A DNA stretch of 23,121 bases from Cymbomonas tetramitiformis. Its lineage: Eukaryota; Chlorophyta; Pyramimonadophyceae; Pyramimonadales; Pyramimonadaceae. The notes below the pieces were generated by a model. It did no database searches. It was not told where the DNA came from and was given only the letters and a program-made list of their open reading frames with translations. Every line of letters starts with the position of its first letter. The stretch's first letter is position 1. Positions 9,838 to 17,844 of the stretch are shown one piece after another. The stretch covers positions 1 through 23,121 of the forward strand of contig LGRX02034469.1 in NCBI GenBank assembly GCA_001247695.2, written 5' to 3'. Made by a program: the position numbers and the translations under genes.

Positions 9838-10200
9838 GGCGAATAATAAGAAACCCTAAGCCTAGAGGGCCATACCTAAAGGGAAAGGGGGGAATAAAGA
9901 CACATGAGGGCAAAATTACACAAAAACACTTCACACAGTGGCCAGAAAAGGTGGCACAAACAAGTACGGGGAAAATAAATAAGAACAGCCAACCTTGGAA
10001 CTTTAGCGAATTGTGTTATGTGCTATTCGTAAAGAATCGAAATTTCATACAAAAGGGCATAGTACTGAAATATTTGGGGGAAATAACCCGAGGGTATGTA
10101 CGAAACTGCATACAAAAGCATGAGACCCAATTAAGAGATATTACAACCGAGAGAAGACAACACATGGTTGTAACGCGTAACAAGGGAAACAATGATATGC
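9838..10200 (+). repeat. LINE 5' module, copy 1
   Basis: This copy shares with copy 2, in the same order, AAACCCTAA (9851 region), CAACCTTGGA, the near-identical GTAAAGAATCGAAATTT at 10029, and TGTAACGCGTAAC. The offset between copies is about 784 bases. Its frame at 9951-10253 encodes QPWNFSEL...FVKNRNF, paralogous to the frame in copy 2. Tandem 5' modules act as promoters in some LINEs; here that is only an analogy. Confidence 0.8.
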
Positions 10201-10619
10201 TGAAAATGGCCCTCAAAATGGCGCAGTGGAAGCGTGGTGGGCCCATAACCTGATGGGAACGGAGATATATATATGATAATGTAACTTATATATATCACAA
10301 TCCCCGAACGAACGAAGCTGGACAGCGGAGGTCCCAGAGGTCACAACAAACTAAGATGAGATAATAAAATATTTAGGTTGTTTTATTATTGCAGAGCGAA
10401 ACGAACACACGGACGGGCGAGATGCAAGTGACACCACAGGGTGAGGGGTGACACAGGAAGAGACATTCACCCCCAATTTATGGGGGGGCAAAAGTCTGTC
10501 TCCCCGTGAGAAAACAAGTATAAACTGGCGGGTCAGGATGCATGCTGACCATGGAAATGACTTACGAGAGGCCCGGGAGCACGAACACACGTGATTATAG
10601 GGGAAAAGGCGGCTATAAG

Positions 10620-10985
10620 CACCAAAATAATGGGAAACCCTAACCTCTTGAGGCGATACCTAGTGAATATGGGACGGATAGAGGTGCGTAGGAGTAAAAT
10701 TGGGCGAAAATATTTCACACGATGCTTATATATGACAATAAGGGATAGCAGGGGAAAAATAAAGGCAAACGGACAACCTTGGACCGGAAGCGAATTGCAC
10801 GAGGTACAATTCGTAAAAAATCGAAATTTTACAAAAAAGAGCCTAGAACCAATAAAATTCAGGGAAGGGACCCGAGGACATATACGAAGCCATGTGCGAA
10901 AGAGGAATGCCCAAATAAACGATATGGTAGTTGAGGGGAGGAAACAAGTGGGTGTAACGCGTAACACGGAGAGCACAATAATGCT
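10620..10985 (+). repeat. LINE 5' module, copy 2
   Basis: The second diverged copy has GTAAAAAATCGAAATTT at 10813. Similarity to copy 1 is roughly two thirds by eye. The frame 10591-11085 (164 aa) encodes QPWTGSEL...VQFVKNRNF followed by a basic stretch, matching the copy-1 peptide. Conservation of peptide as well as DNA leaves open that this is, or was, coding. Confidence 0.8.
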
Positions 10986-11213
10986 CAGAAGCCGCGGAAA
11001 TGGGGGAAGCAAGGTGAGCACTGGTCTTGCAAAAGACACACGGGATGCAGCCAAGCAGGGTACAGATAAATGCACACGAAGATGAAAACTGACAAAGACA
11101 AAAGCGGCAGCATGATTATGACATATTACATAATGCGGCATTTTTTTAGATGTTAGATAAACTACATCAAAACACAAGCGGAACTGCAAGCAACCTCTCA
11201 TGGGACTTTTATT

Positions 11214-12140
11214 ATGCTCTTCCACCTAATGACGGGACTTAGCAAAATGAAGCTGTACCCTCAACAATATTCCCCGGGGCCTAGAGTCATAATACACCTC
11301 GCCCACAAGAGACCTAAGGCCTGCAAAAGGATAAGCAAGAGCGCCTTGAAATACATGATTCAAAACCTCAAAATGGCATGGCTTTGGGAGAGGACACGGA
11401 CCCAAAATACAAAGAAATCTAAAATGAAGTCACCTCTAAGTATAACGAAACATAGAATTCACCGAAAAAAGAATAACGTCACCAAACAACATAATATGCC
11501 TGAACCTGATCGGGTGTTAAGCGGTGGAGCAGGCACCGTAGATAATGCAATAGATGAAAATATAATGGCTACGGAATCACTTCTCTCGGAAAAGGGATGG
11601 TTAAATGCAACTCATGTTGGTGATGCCATGAAAATACGGGACCCGAGTACCATTGCCCCCATGGACCTCACGGACATGATGCTGAAGATGACAGTGGAGG
11701 ACCAAAAACTCACACAACTCATTAACAGCAGACTCGAAAAATATGGCCACACACAAATAGGCGTGTGTGACAATATACATTGGCGTCTCATAATGATCCG
11801 TTTATCATCATCCGGAAAAATAGATGCTTACATATATGACCCTTTTGGAGATAATGCCGAAAGAGAAACCATCAATATGATTGTGGTAGCACTCACAACC
11901 TGGCTGAAAAATCTCAAAGCCACCACAGAATTTAAGGAATTCACAGTAACTATTAGCAAGGATACATTTCAAACAGATACATACAACTGTGGCACATGGG
12001 TAGCAAAAACCGCCTTCAGTGGGGCCCAATGGAACAGAGGTTCACATCATACCACATTTTTCGAGCACCTAAAATGTGACCTATGTAGTGGGGAGTATGG
12101 CGAAAAACAATGCAAAAGGAAATACATAAATACCGATTAG
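11214..12140 (+). CDS. Ulp1-like (peptidase C48 family) cysteine protease, ORF1 of the LINE-like element
   Basis: This is a 308-residue frame. Residues about 1-100 are basic and unrecognised. The protease-like part starts at SEKGWLNATHVGDAM, resembling the Ulp1 'WLND' substrate-side helix. It then has His189-Trp190 (NIHWRLIMI), Asp209 (YIYDPFGDN) and Gln253...Cys259 (QTDTYNCGTW), with the six-residue Gln-to-Cys spacing usual in Ulp1/SENP proteases. The His-Asp-Gln-Cys catalytic set is therefore complete. Members of the family cleave SUMO or related proteins, and many mobile elements carry one; the target here is unknown. Translation could start at 11214 or at a later Met such as 11356. It overlaps the next ORF by 31 bases in another frame, typical of LINE ORF pairs. 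Confidence 0.8.
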   Translation: MLFHLMTGLSKMKLYPQQYSPGPRVIIHLAHKRPKACKRISKSALKYMIQNLKMAWLWERTRTQNTKKSKMKSPLSITKHRIHRKKNNVTKQHNMPEPDRVLSGGAGTVDNAIDENIMATESLLSEKGWLNATHVGDAMKIRDPSTIAPMDLTDMMLKMTVEDQKLTQLINSRLEKYGHTQIGVCDNIHWRLIMIRLSSSGKIDAYIYDPFGDNAERETINMIVVALTTWLKNLKATTEFKEFTVTISKDTFQTDTYNCGTWVAKTAFSGAQWNRGSHHTTFFEHLKCDLCSGEYGEKQCKRKYINTD

Positions 12141-13879
12141 AAATGAGGAAAGAATTAGGGCTGACGGCCAATAATACCCGCAACACGCTGGAGCTCAAAA
12201 ACCTGGAGCCCACTGGAAATGACGCTGCAATCAACGGCTCAAATATGACTTCACCTGCGCACCATGTCCTCACACGTAGAGGTGCCACACCTAAAAAACA
12301 GATAGAAACTCTGATAGAAACTTTTAAGCTGAAATGGAAGACACACACCACTAATGAAACAATTGTTTCAGAAACCATCGAATCACATAGGAAATATCAT
12401 CACACCTCGAACACGGACAACACCAACATTCAAATTCATCTTCTTGTGATCAATGAAATATGGTCAAATGCAGTCCACGTCATTCCAGAAAGAAAGATTA
12501 TTTATTGTAATTTTGATATCCCTACCAATAAACACCAAAAAGATATTCTCACACTTCTCCCTCAAGACCTGAGTGCGCACCGCATAACCTTGAAACTGGG
12601 AGTACATCCGAACAACATGGGGATTTTCAATTTTACACTAGCCCACAAAGCCTTTCACATCCTGCATAACACTAAATTCTTCTCGGCAGCTCAATTAAAC
12701 AGAGATCTACTATACGAACTTGAAAACCTAAATATTAGAATTCTACCACAAACGGGCAGAGAAGCTAGGATAACCAAACACGAAAATAACAAAGCCATTT
12801 CGACCATACGACACTCTCTAAGAACTCACCTCCCGAAAGTTGATGCACATCCAACAAAGCCAAATCCCGAAAACAAAGACGGTAAACCCATCTACACAGC
12901 TTATAATCACTTCATCTCAGGCAAAAGAAAGCTCTCTTGCGAACCTCGCACATATGGATACCGCAGGAAACACTCTCACAAACAAAAGAGAATAATCCTT
13001 AAAACCAAATGCACAAACAAAATCTTTGACTGTGAGAACATCTATGACGCAGACGGCAGATGCATACTACAAAAAGCGAAACACAAAAGCGTCATTAAAC
13101 AGTCAGAAGAGTTAGACCGACTTACAAAACTACAAATAGCACAACACTCAGACAATCTGATTATAATGGGTATGAATATGAGAGGCCTCCGACACCACAA
13201 AGAAGATAAAGACAGTTTGGTTAAATTAGAAACAATATGCAATCTTTTAATTGACAGACGGGCCGATATAATATGTATATCAGAAACCAAAGTAAATACT
13301 GAAAACCTTGCATTAATTAAAACCCGAATGACACAAAAAGGAATTCAATTCCGCACATCTCACGTAAATGAAAGAGCTTCCATTGGTTCCATGATCCTAT
13401 GGAACCCGAAAAGCTTACCACTTTCCACCTCGGTTACCACAATTGATGGAGACGCAAAGAGAGCAGTAATGACCAAATTTTCAGGAAATAACGGGTTTGA
13501 GCTTCACATAGCTAGTGGCGATATGAATGATGCCACACTAGTAGATGAACAAATGGAATTATATGACACACTCACTGACTGGGCAGGAAAGGCAGGAAAT
13601 AATCCAAAAAAGGCCTACATAGAGATAGGTGACAAAAACTGTACCATTACCCCAAATCAGCGGGTGTCAGGTGGAAATTACATGTCATATCAAGAGCATG
13701 TTGAGAAGAATAAGCATCTTTTAACGGTAGCCCCTCATTTGTGTCGCACGGGGTATTTTATTTGTCGTGTCGCAAAAGATTCGTTTATATTAACGACGCT
13801 TCGCAGCTTTTTCAGAAATATGCTGTTTTTCATTTCGTTTCCCTTAAAGGAGCGAAACAGGTTTCCTGGAAAAAAGTGA
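12110..13879 (+). CDS. ORF2 fragment with AP-endonuclease-like (EEP) domain, truncated before reverse transcriptase
   Basis: The open frame has 589 residues. The first ~345 are lysine- and asparagine-rich and not recognised. The EEP-like domain runs from about residue 350: NMRGL with Asn356, then ADIICISETK with Glu392 as metal ligand, and AYIEIGDKNC with Asp508/Asn510, the counterpart of the LINE 'GDFN' motif. The later SDH motif and all reverse transcriptase motifs are absent. From about 13740 the frame runs into DNA that looks unrelated, so its last ~45 residues are probably chimeric. The enzyme would nick target DNA for target-primed reverse transcription; as it stands it is probably non-functional. 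Confidence 0.72.
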   Translation: MQKEIHKYRLEMRKELGLTANNTRNTLELKNLEPTGNDAAINGSNMTSPAHHVLTRRGATPKKQIETLIETFKLKWKTHTTNETIVSETIESHRKYHHTSNTDNTNIQIHLLVINEIWSNAVHVIPERKIIYCNFDIPTNKHQKDILTLLPQDLSAHRITLKLGVHPNNMGIFNFTLAHKAFHILHNTKFFSAAQLNRDLLYELENLNIRILPQTGREARITKHENNKAISTIRHSLRTHLPKVDAHPTKPNPENKDGKPIYTAYNHFISGKRKLSCEPRTYGYRRKHSHKQKRIILKTKCTNKIFDCENIYDADGRCILQKAKHKSVIKQSEELDRLTKLQIAQHSDNLIIMGMNMRGLRHHKEDKDSLVKLETICNLLIDRRADIICISETKVNTENLALIKTRMTQKGIQFRTSHVNERASIGSMILWNPKSLPLSTSVTTIDGDAKRAVMTKFSGNNGFELHIASGDMNDATLVDEQMELYDTLTDWAGKAGNNPKKAYIEIGDKNCTITPNQRVSGGNYMSYQEHVEKNKHLLTVAPHLCRTGYFICRVAKDSFILTTLRSFFRNMLFFISFPLKERNRFPGKK

Positions 13880-13953
13880 CATCAACAGGCCACACCGCAG
13901 GAGCTGTCCCTCAAAAATTATGCCGTTGGAAATTTTTCGAAAATTTTCTGCCC

Positions 13954-14300
13954 ATGTCAGCAGTCCTACCCCGGATTGTGTCGAGCGCTCGCGCTTTACC
14001 GGCCAATCATGATACGATAGCATATCAGCAGTCCTACCCCGGATTCTTTCGACCGACAACGAGAGAAACGTTTAACCATTCAAAATTATACCACGAAGAT
14101 ATATATGCTGTTTTCCATCCATGTCAGCAGTCCTACCATGATTGTGTCGAGCGCTCGCGCTTTACCGGCCAATCATGATACGATAGCATCTCAGCAGTCC
14201 TACCCCGGATTCTTTCGACCGATCGTTCGTAACCGACAACGAGAGACACGGGTAACAATTCCATATTTTACCCCGAAGATATGCGGAATTTACAATTATG
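13954..14300. repeat. Tandem duplication of a ~167-base unit
   Basis: ATGTCAGCAGTCCTACC begins at 13954 and again at 14121. Both copies continue through ATTGTGTCGAGCGCTCGCGC, TTTACCGGCCAATCATGATA, CGATAGCAT and a second CAGCAGTCCTACCCCGGATT. Copy 2 has a ~14-base insertion in the GACCGA...CGACAACGAGAGA stretch. The origin is unknown. It lies between the broken LINE and the inverted-repeat Gag element. Confidence 0.9.
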
Positions 14301-14330
14301 AATTTGTCGCAAAACTGCTCTAACAGGTTT

Positions 14331-14585
14331 GCTGAAATCTGTATAGGCAGCCCTGACTGGGAGTCCCGGTGCAGGCCCCTATGACAGATCCCTAGGACCA
14401 ACACTGGACTGCTGACTGATCTGTAGGTTCGTACTGTGACACACGCTGTGTCACAGGTAGGCTAGACTCCGAGACCGTCCGAGACCGTTCCGGGTATATC
14501 TAGCTTAGGGTTTATTTATCTTACACAGTTTATCCACAAGAGTACGGGACTATCTGATATCTGGTGTACTAGGATATTCCGGTAG
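14331..14585 (+). repeat. Left terminal inverted repeat
   Basis: The repeat starts GCTGAAATCTGTATAGGCAG and ends GGATATTCCGGTAG. Inside are the palindromic TGTGACACACGCTGTGTCAC and a CGAGACCG direct duplication. It pairs with 16944-17200 read in reverse. Confidence 0.93.
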
Positions 14586-14722
14586 GTCGTGGCCCCATCC
14601 ACGTTTTTCATTCCACTTGCTATCTTGGCCATGATTGGCTAAGCAGCCGCTTGAAGAGGTGGTGCGCACTTGCGCGTTTGGGTGCGACTAGGATTTGGAC
14701 ATGATTTTACGGTAGACGTATT

Positions 14723-14983
14723 TTGCGGCTGCGAGTCATGGGCACCGCGCGTTGCTATTGCTTGGGATTGGCAATGTTCATTTGCGTTACTTTACCTGCC
14801 CTGATCACGCTGGTTTACGTATTTTGGGCTGGTGCTCCGGACACCTTCGACCACGCCGACATTTGCAAGTGCCCTTCGCTCTTTTCGCCGCTCCGCACGT
14901 TCTGCCGTTACGTCATCCCTCCATTTCCGCCACAACACCCAAACGTGCTACCGCGCATCATCTTTTCTCTGGCTTTCAGAAGA
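14723..14983 (+). other. Open in-frame extension upstream of Gag A start
   Basis: Eighty-seven sense codons precede the conserved Met without a stop. They would encode a hydrophobic stretch (LGLAMFICVTLPALITLVYVF). Element B shows only weak DNA similarity just before its Met and lacks this segment. It may be leader sequence that happens to be open, or a real membrane-targeting extension. Confidence 0.35.
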
Positions 14984-16960
14984 ATGGCGACATCTACACG
15001 AGCTCGTAAACGCCTATTGAAGGACTCCGACTTGGACGCCTCTATACGGCTTATTGATGCGGTTCGGGACACCCCAACCGCTAGCACCCCGCCTGTGGTG
15101 CCCCCTAATCCTTCCAGCAACTCCGACGCCGCTGTCGCGTTGCGGAAACATCTCGTTGACCAGCACGCCACGGTCGACGTGGTCTACACGGGGAGACTAC
15201 ATCGGGCTTGGGCCAAGGGTATCCGCGAGGATATCCTTGGTTCCAAGAAGCATCATTATCGTGGTACTGACGACGCCGACCGCCTCTCCGAGTTGGTGGT
15301 GCAACTTCGGACCGAGTTTGAGTCCGCTGGATTGGACTTGGCGCCCTTTGACCTCGACGACCCCACCTCTCTGGTTATCGAGAAGGTTAATGGGCTTCTC
15401 TACGACGTGTTGGCCCTCGTCGTGGAGCGCAACTCAGTGGCGGACACCTGGCTTCGCGGTACGGACTCCTCGGCTGACCGAGATGGACGTCGTGCCCTTA
15501 TCGACATCATCAAAGGGAGCGTACCGGCAGCCCTACGCGAGAGTCACCAGCAGGAGCACGCGGCTCTTCGTTATCCCGCGGGCGTTGACCCGCAGCCGAT
15601 CTTGGCTCGCGAGCAACGTCTGGTGCGGGATAACCGCGCTCCTAACTGGCGACCCACCGACGAGACCCGCAAGCTCTCATTGTACAACCGTCTCGACCCG
15701 GTCTTCTACGCGGCGGTGAAGGTGCGTTATCCGCTTGCGGGTGACCTCAGCGGGGTGACTCTCCGCTCGCTCCAGGCCCTCGTCGTGGCCATCTTCCAGG
15801 CATGGACACAGTCGGACGAGGGGGCGGCAGTACGTGAGAAGCAGGTGCTGGGGATGGACGGTAAGCCCTCCGCTCTGGTCACGTCATCGGAGTACACGGT
15901 GCTCCTCGAGGAGATTGCGGCCTTGAAGGCCTTGGTGCGAGGTGGCCGTGCGGGCGGGGGACAGCAGCCGCAGCCGCAGCATCGGGGGAAGCAGCATCCG
16001 AGGGGGTTTCGCGTGGGTGCAGGCAACCCCCCCGCGGTCGGCTTCGACCGCGACAGCATGAAGGCCAAGCCGCTGTGCCACCGCTGCCGCAAGGCCGGTA
16101 AAGGTGAGGTGTATCACCCGTACCGCGACTGCCCGCTTGGCGGTCGCCAACACTCGCCAGCCACGGCCGCGGCTTTCTGCATTCCCATTGAGCAGGAGGA
16201 CGCGGAGGGCCTGCACGCATTGGCGCTCGTGCAGGTCTTCCAGGACGCGGCGGACAGTGGACCGGAGGCCTTCTCGCATGCGGCGTTGGCGTATGGTCCA
16301 CCCGCGGTGCTCTCCACGGACGGCGTCGGTGGGATCGACGTGGCGGCCTACGGGTTCAGCGTACCGCCTCCGCCTTATGGCGGGACCGGCGACGAGGACA
16401 TCTTGCGGCGGCTTGATGCCCTCACCTCTGAGGTTCAGGCCGCCCAAGAGCAGGTACATTACACTCACGCATCCTTTGTTCCTGGGAGTGCGGTTGAGGG
16501 GCATGCATCGGCTCTGGTGTGTGGCCCTGCCGCTGCGGCGGGGATCACACCGGAGGGGCAGGTTCCGGCAGGTGGTGCGGCGGCATCGGCGTCCGCCGTG
16601 CCGGCCCCTGCTATGCCTGTTTCGCAGGCGAAGGATGTACGGCCCGCGCCAGTTCAATCGGCGCGGGTGACCACCACGGAGGCGACGTGCGGTGAGTTCG
16701 GAGGCTTCGTGCAGACGGTGAATCACGCCGCCGTCCACCCGTCTGACCTGACAGGCTATGACACGGACGACTACGAGGATTACGCCGACGGTACTTTCGC
16801 GGTGAAGCCGCGGGCTCCGTCCGGTGCTATCGGATGCGGTGTGCCGCCTTTCGGCTTTGGCACGCCGGCGATCGGCGCTCTCGCGGTGCTCTCTCTGTTG
16901 TGCATTTCTTTTGCAGGTGTGTATGTTTCGGCGTCCACAGCTTCTACCGGAATATCCTAG
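14984..16960 (+). CDS. Gag-like nucleocapsid protein (element A)
   Basis: Starting at 14984 (MATSTRARKRLLKDSD) gives 658 residues. I choose this start because homology with the second copy begins here, although the frame is open back to 14723. The N-terminal half is alpha-helical and conserved between the two copies (HRAWAKGIREDILG, KVNGLLYDVLALVVE, KLSLYNRLDPVFYAAVKVRYP), as expected of a capsid. A zinc knuckle follows at residues 365-383 with spacing CX2CX9HX4C (Cys365, Cys368, His378, Cys383), longer than the classic CX4H spacing. A Gly/Ala/Pro-rich region, an acidic patch (DTDDYEDYAD) and a C-terminal hydrophobic segment (about IGALAVLSLLCISFAGVYV) end the protein. Such proteins package element RNA. 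No protease or polymerase is attached. Confidence 0.78.
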   Translation: MATSTRARKRLLKDSDLDASIRLIDAVRDTPTASTPPVVPPNPSSNSDAAVALRKHLVDQHATVDVVYTGRLHRAWAKGIREDILGSKKHHYRGTDDADRLSELVVQLRTEFESAGLDLAPFDLDDPTSLVIEKVNGLLYDVLALVVERNSVADTWLRGTDSSADRDGRRALIDIIKGSVPAALRESHQQEHAALRYPAGVDPQPILAREQRLVRDNRAPNWRPTDETRKLSLYNRLDPVFYAAVKVRYPLAGDLSGVTLRSLQALVVAIFQAWTQSDEGAAVREKQVLGMDGKPSALVTSSEYTVLLEEIAALKALVRGGRAGGGQQPQPQHRGKQHPRGFRVGAGNPPAVGFDRDSMKAKPLCHRCRKAGKGEVYHPYRDCPLGGRQHSPATAAAFCIPIEQEDAEGLHALALVQVFQDAADSGPEAFSHAALAYGPPAVLSTDGVGGIDVAAYGFSVPPPPYGGTGDEDILRRLDALTSEVQAAQEQVHYTHASFVPGSAVEGHASALVCGPAAAAGITPEGQVPAGGAAASASAVPAPAMPVSQAKDVRPAPVQSARVTTTEATCGEFGGFVQTVNHAAVHPSDLTGYDTDDYEDYADGTFAVKPRAPSGAIGCGVPPFGFGTPAIGALAVLSLLCISFAGVYVSASTASTGIS

Positions 16961-17200
16961 TTCACTAGATGTCAGAGGGTCCCGAACTGTGTGGATAAAC
17001 TCTCTCATAAGATAATAAACCCTAAGCTAGATATACCCGGAACGGTCTCGCAACGGTCTCGGATACTAGCCTACCTGTGACACAGCGTGTGTCACAGCAC
17101 GAACCTATAGATCAGTCAGCGGTCCAGTGTTGGTCCTAGGGGTCTGTCATAGGGGCCTGCACCGGGACTCCCAGTCAGGGCTGCCTATACAGATTCCAGC
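16944..17200 (-). repeat. Right terminal inverted repeat
   Basis: This is the reverse complement of the left repeat, starting CTACCGGAATATCCTAG and ending at TACAGATTCCAGC. The stop codon of the enclosed Gag gene (16958-16960) is inside it, so the repeat supplies the protein's last residues. Confidence 0.93.
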
Positions 17201-17406
17201 ACACCACCCCAGCACTGTGGGTGGTGACTGTCTAGGAGAGTCAGAATGTTAAGATAAGTTAGGGCAGGAGCTAGGGTGACAAACCTAACTGCTAATTCAA
17301 CTGTGCAATTCTGATACACAAATTGAAACCCTCTAGCCGGCACAAGAGCAGAAACATACAGGCATGTAAGTCCTGCTAAACTACTGAAAAGCTCTGTGTC
17401 AGCAAG
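17201..17406. other. Spacer between the two Gag elements
   Basis: The only structure seen is a short hairpin next to the right inverted repeat: CACCACCC at 17202-17209 pairs with GGGTGGTG at 17219-17226. No gene is recognised. Confidence 0.5.
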
Positions 17407-17844
17407 TCAGATTGAAGAGTTCAAAGTTGTCAAAGCAAAAGCATAAACCAGATTGAAGACCGTGTTGAGGTCAGAGTACATCTCAGCACACCACCATGAA
17501 AGTGGTGTACTGCCAGAACCAGAAACATAACTACTCGGGGTCAAGGCCAGAGGAGCACCGCCACCACAACGAGCACTGTAGTAGTCCGCAGTAGCACGGC
17601 GGAGTAACACAGGGCTGCCAAAGTGCAAGGTGTCGGTCACTGAGAAATCATTCGCCAGAGAATTTGACGGAGTCGGTGTTGTTGATTCGTCGATCACGGG
17701 AGGCTGCACCGCACCAGGGTGCTGCCAGGTGCTGCCCGACGGTGGCGCCTCGTCATCCGAAGACGATGCCGACGACAACGGAGGACCGCCCTCAAATAAG
17801 ATGCCAGGCGGCGGCGGCCCGGGATGCCACGGCACCGGAGCCAT
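17407..17844 (-). CDS. Short unrecognised ORF overlapping the end of Gag B
   Basis: The frame can start at the ATG at 17844 (MAPVPWHPGPPPPGI) and ends at 17407, about 145 residues. It overlaps the Gag B end (17792) by 53 bases in another frame. It has a Pro/Ser-rich start, an acidic SSSDDEAPP patch and a hydrophobic end. In DIRS and other retroelements the ORF after Gag is often overlapping and encodes the polymerase, but no catalytic motif is visible. It may be a broken start of a second ORF or a chance frame. Confidence 0.35.
   Translation of the reverse strand: MAPVPWHPGPPPPGILFEGGPPLSSASSSDDEAPPSGSTWQHPGAVQPPVIDESTTPTPSNSLANDFSVTDTLHFGSPVLLRRATADYYSARCGGGAPLALTPSSYVSGSGSTPLSWWCAEMYSDLNTVFNLVYAFALTTLNSSI

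Larger units (their letters stand above)
9838..13730 (+). mobile_element. LINE-like retrotransposon fragment (duplicated 5' module, Ulp1-like ORF, EEP endonuclease ORF; no reverse transcriptase)
   Basis: This AT-rich, plus-strand unit combines two copies of a 5' module, a C48-protease-like ORF and an overlapping ORF with an AP-endonuclease-like domain. EEP endonuclease domains open the second ORF of many non-LTR retrotransposons. The sequence breaks off inside or just after that domain: there is no SDH-type motif, reverse transcriptase, RNase H or 3' tail. Ends are not sharp. I put the left end at the first module and the right end where LINE-like coding stops, at roughly 13690-13830. Cysteine proteases are known in a few LINE groups, such as the algal Dualen/RandI elements, but I cannot assign a clade. 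Confidence 0.6.
14331..17200 (+). mobile_element. Gag-only element with ~255-base terminal inverted repeats
   Basis: The left end 14331-14585 and right end 16944-17200 are reverse complements over about 255 bases with few differences, enclosing one Gag-like gene. The inverted, not direct, orientation excludes an ordinary LTR pair. DIRS-group tyrosine-recombinase retrotransposons have inverted terminal repeats and Gag-like ORFs, but there is no reverse transcriptase or recombinase here. I find no target-site duplication; the repeat may extend five more bases outward with one mismatch. Alternatives are a non-autonomous DIRS relative, or two LTRs brought into inverted orientation by rearrangement. 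Confidence 0.75.

Noticed and set aside
13741..14178. 145-residue frame downstream of the LINE
   Set aside because: It crosses the duplicated unit and no protein family is recognisable.
15884..17008. Antisense frame of 374 residues opposite Gag A
   Set aside because: It is a GC-rich shadow of the conserved Gag frame, with no motifs of its own.
14331..17200. Ordinary LTR retrotransposon with direct LTRs
   Set aside because: The termini match only as reverse complements; no direct repeat of this length flanks the gene.
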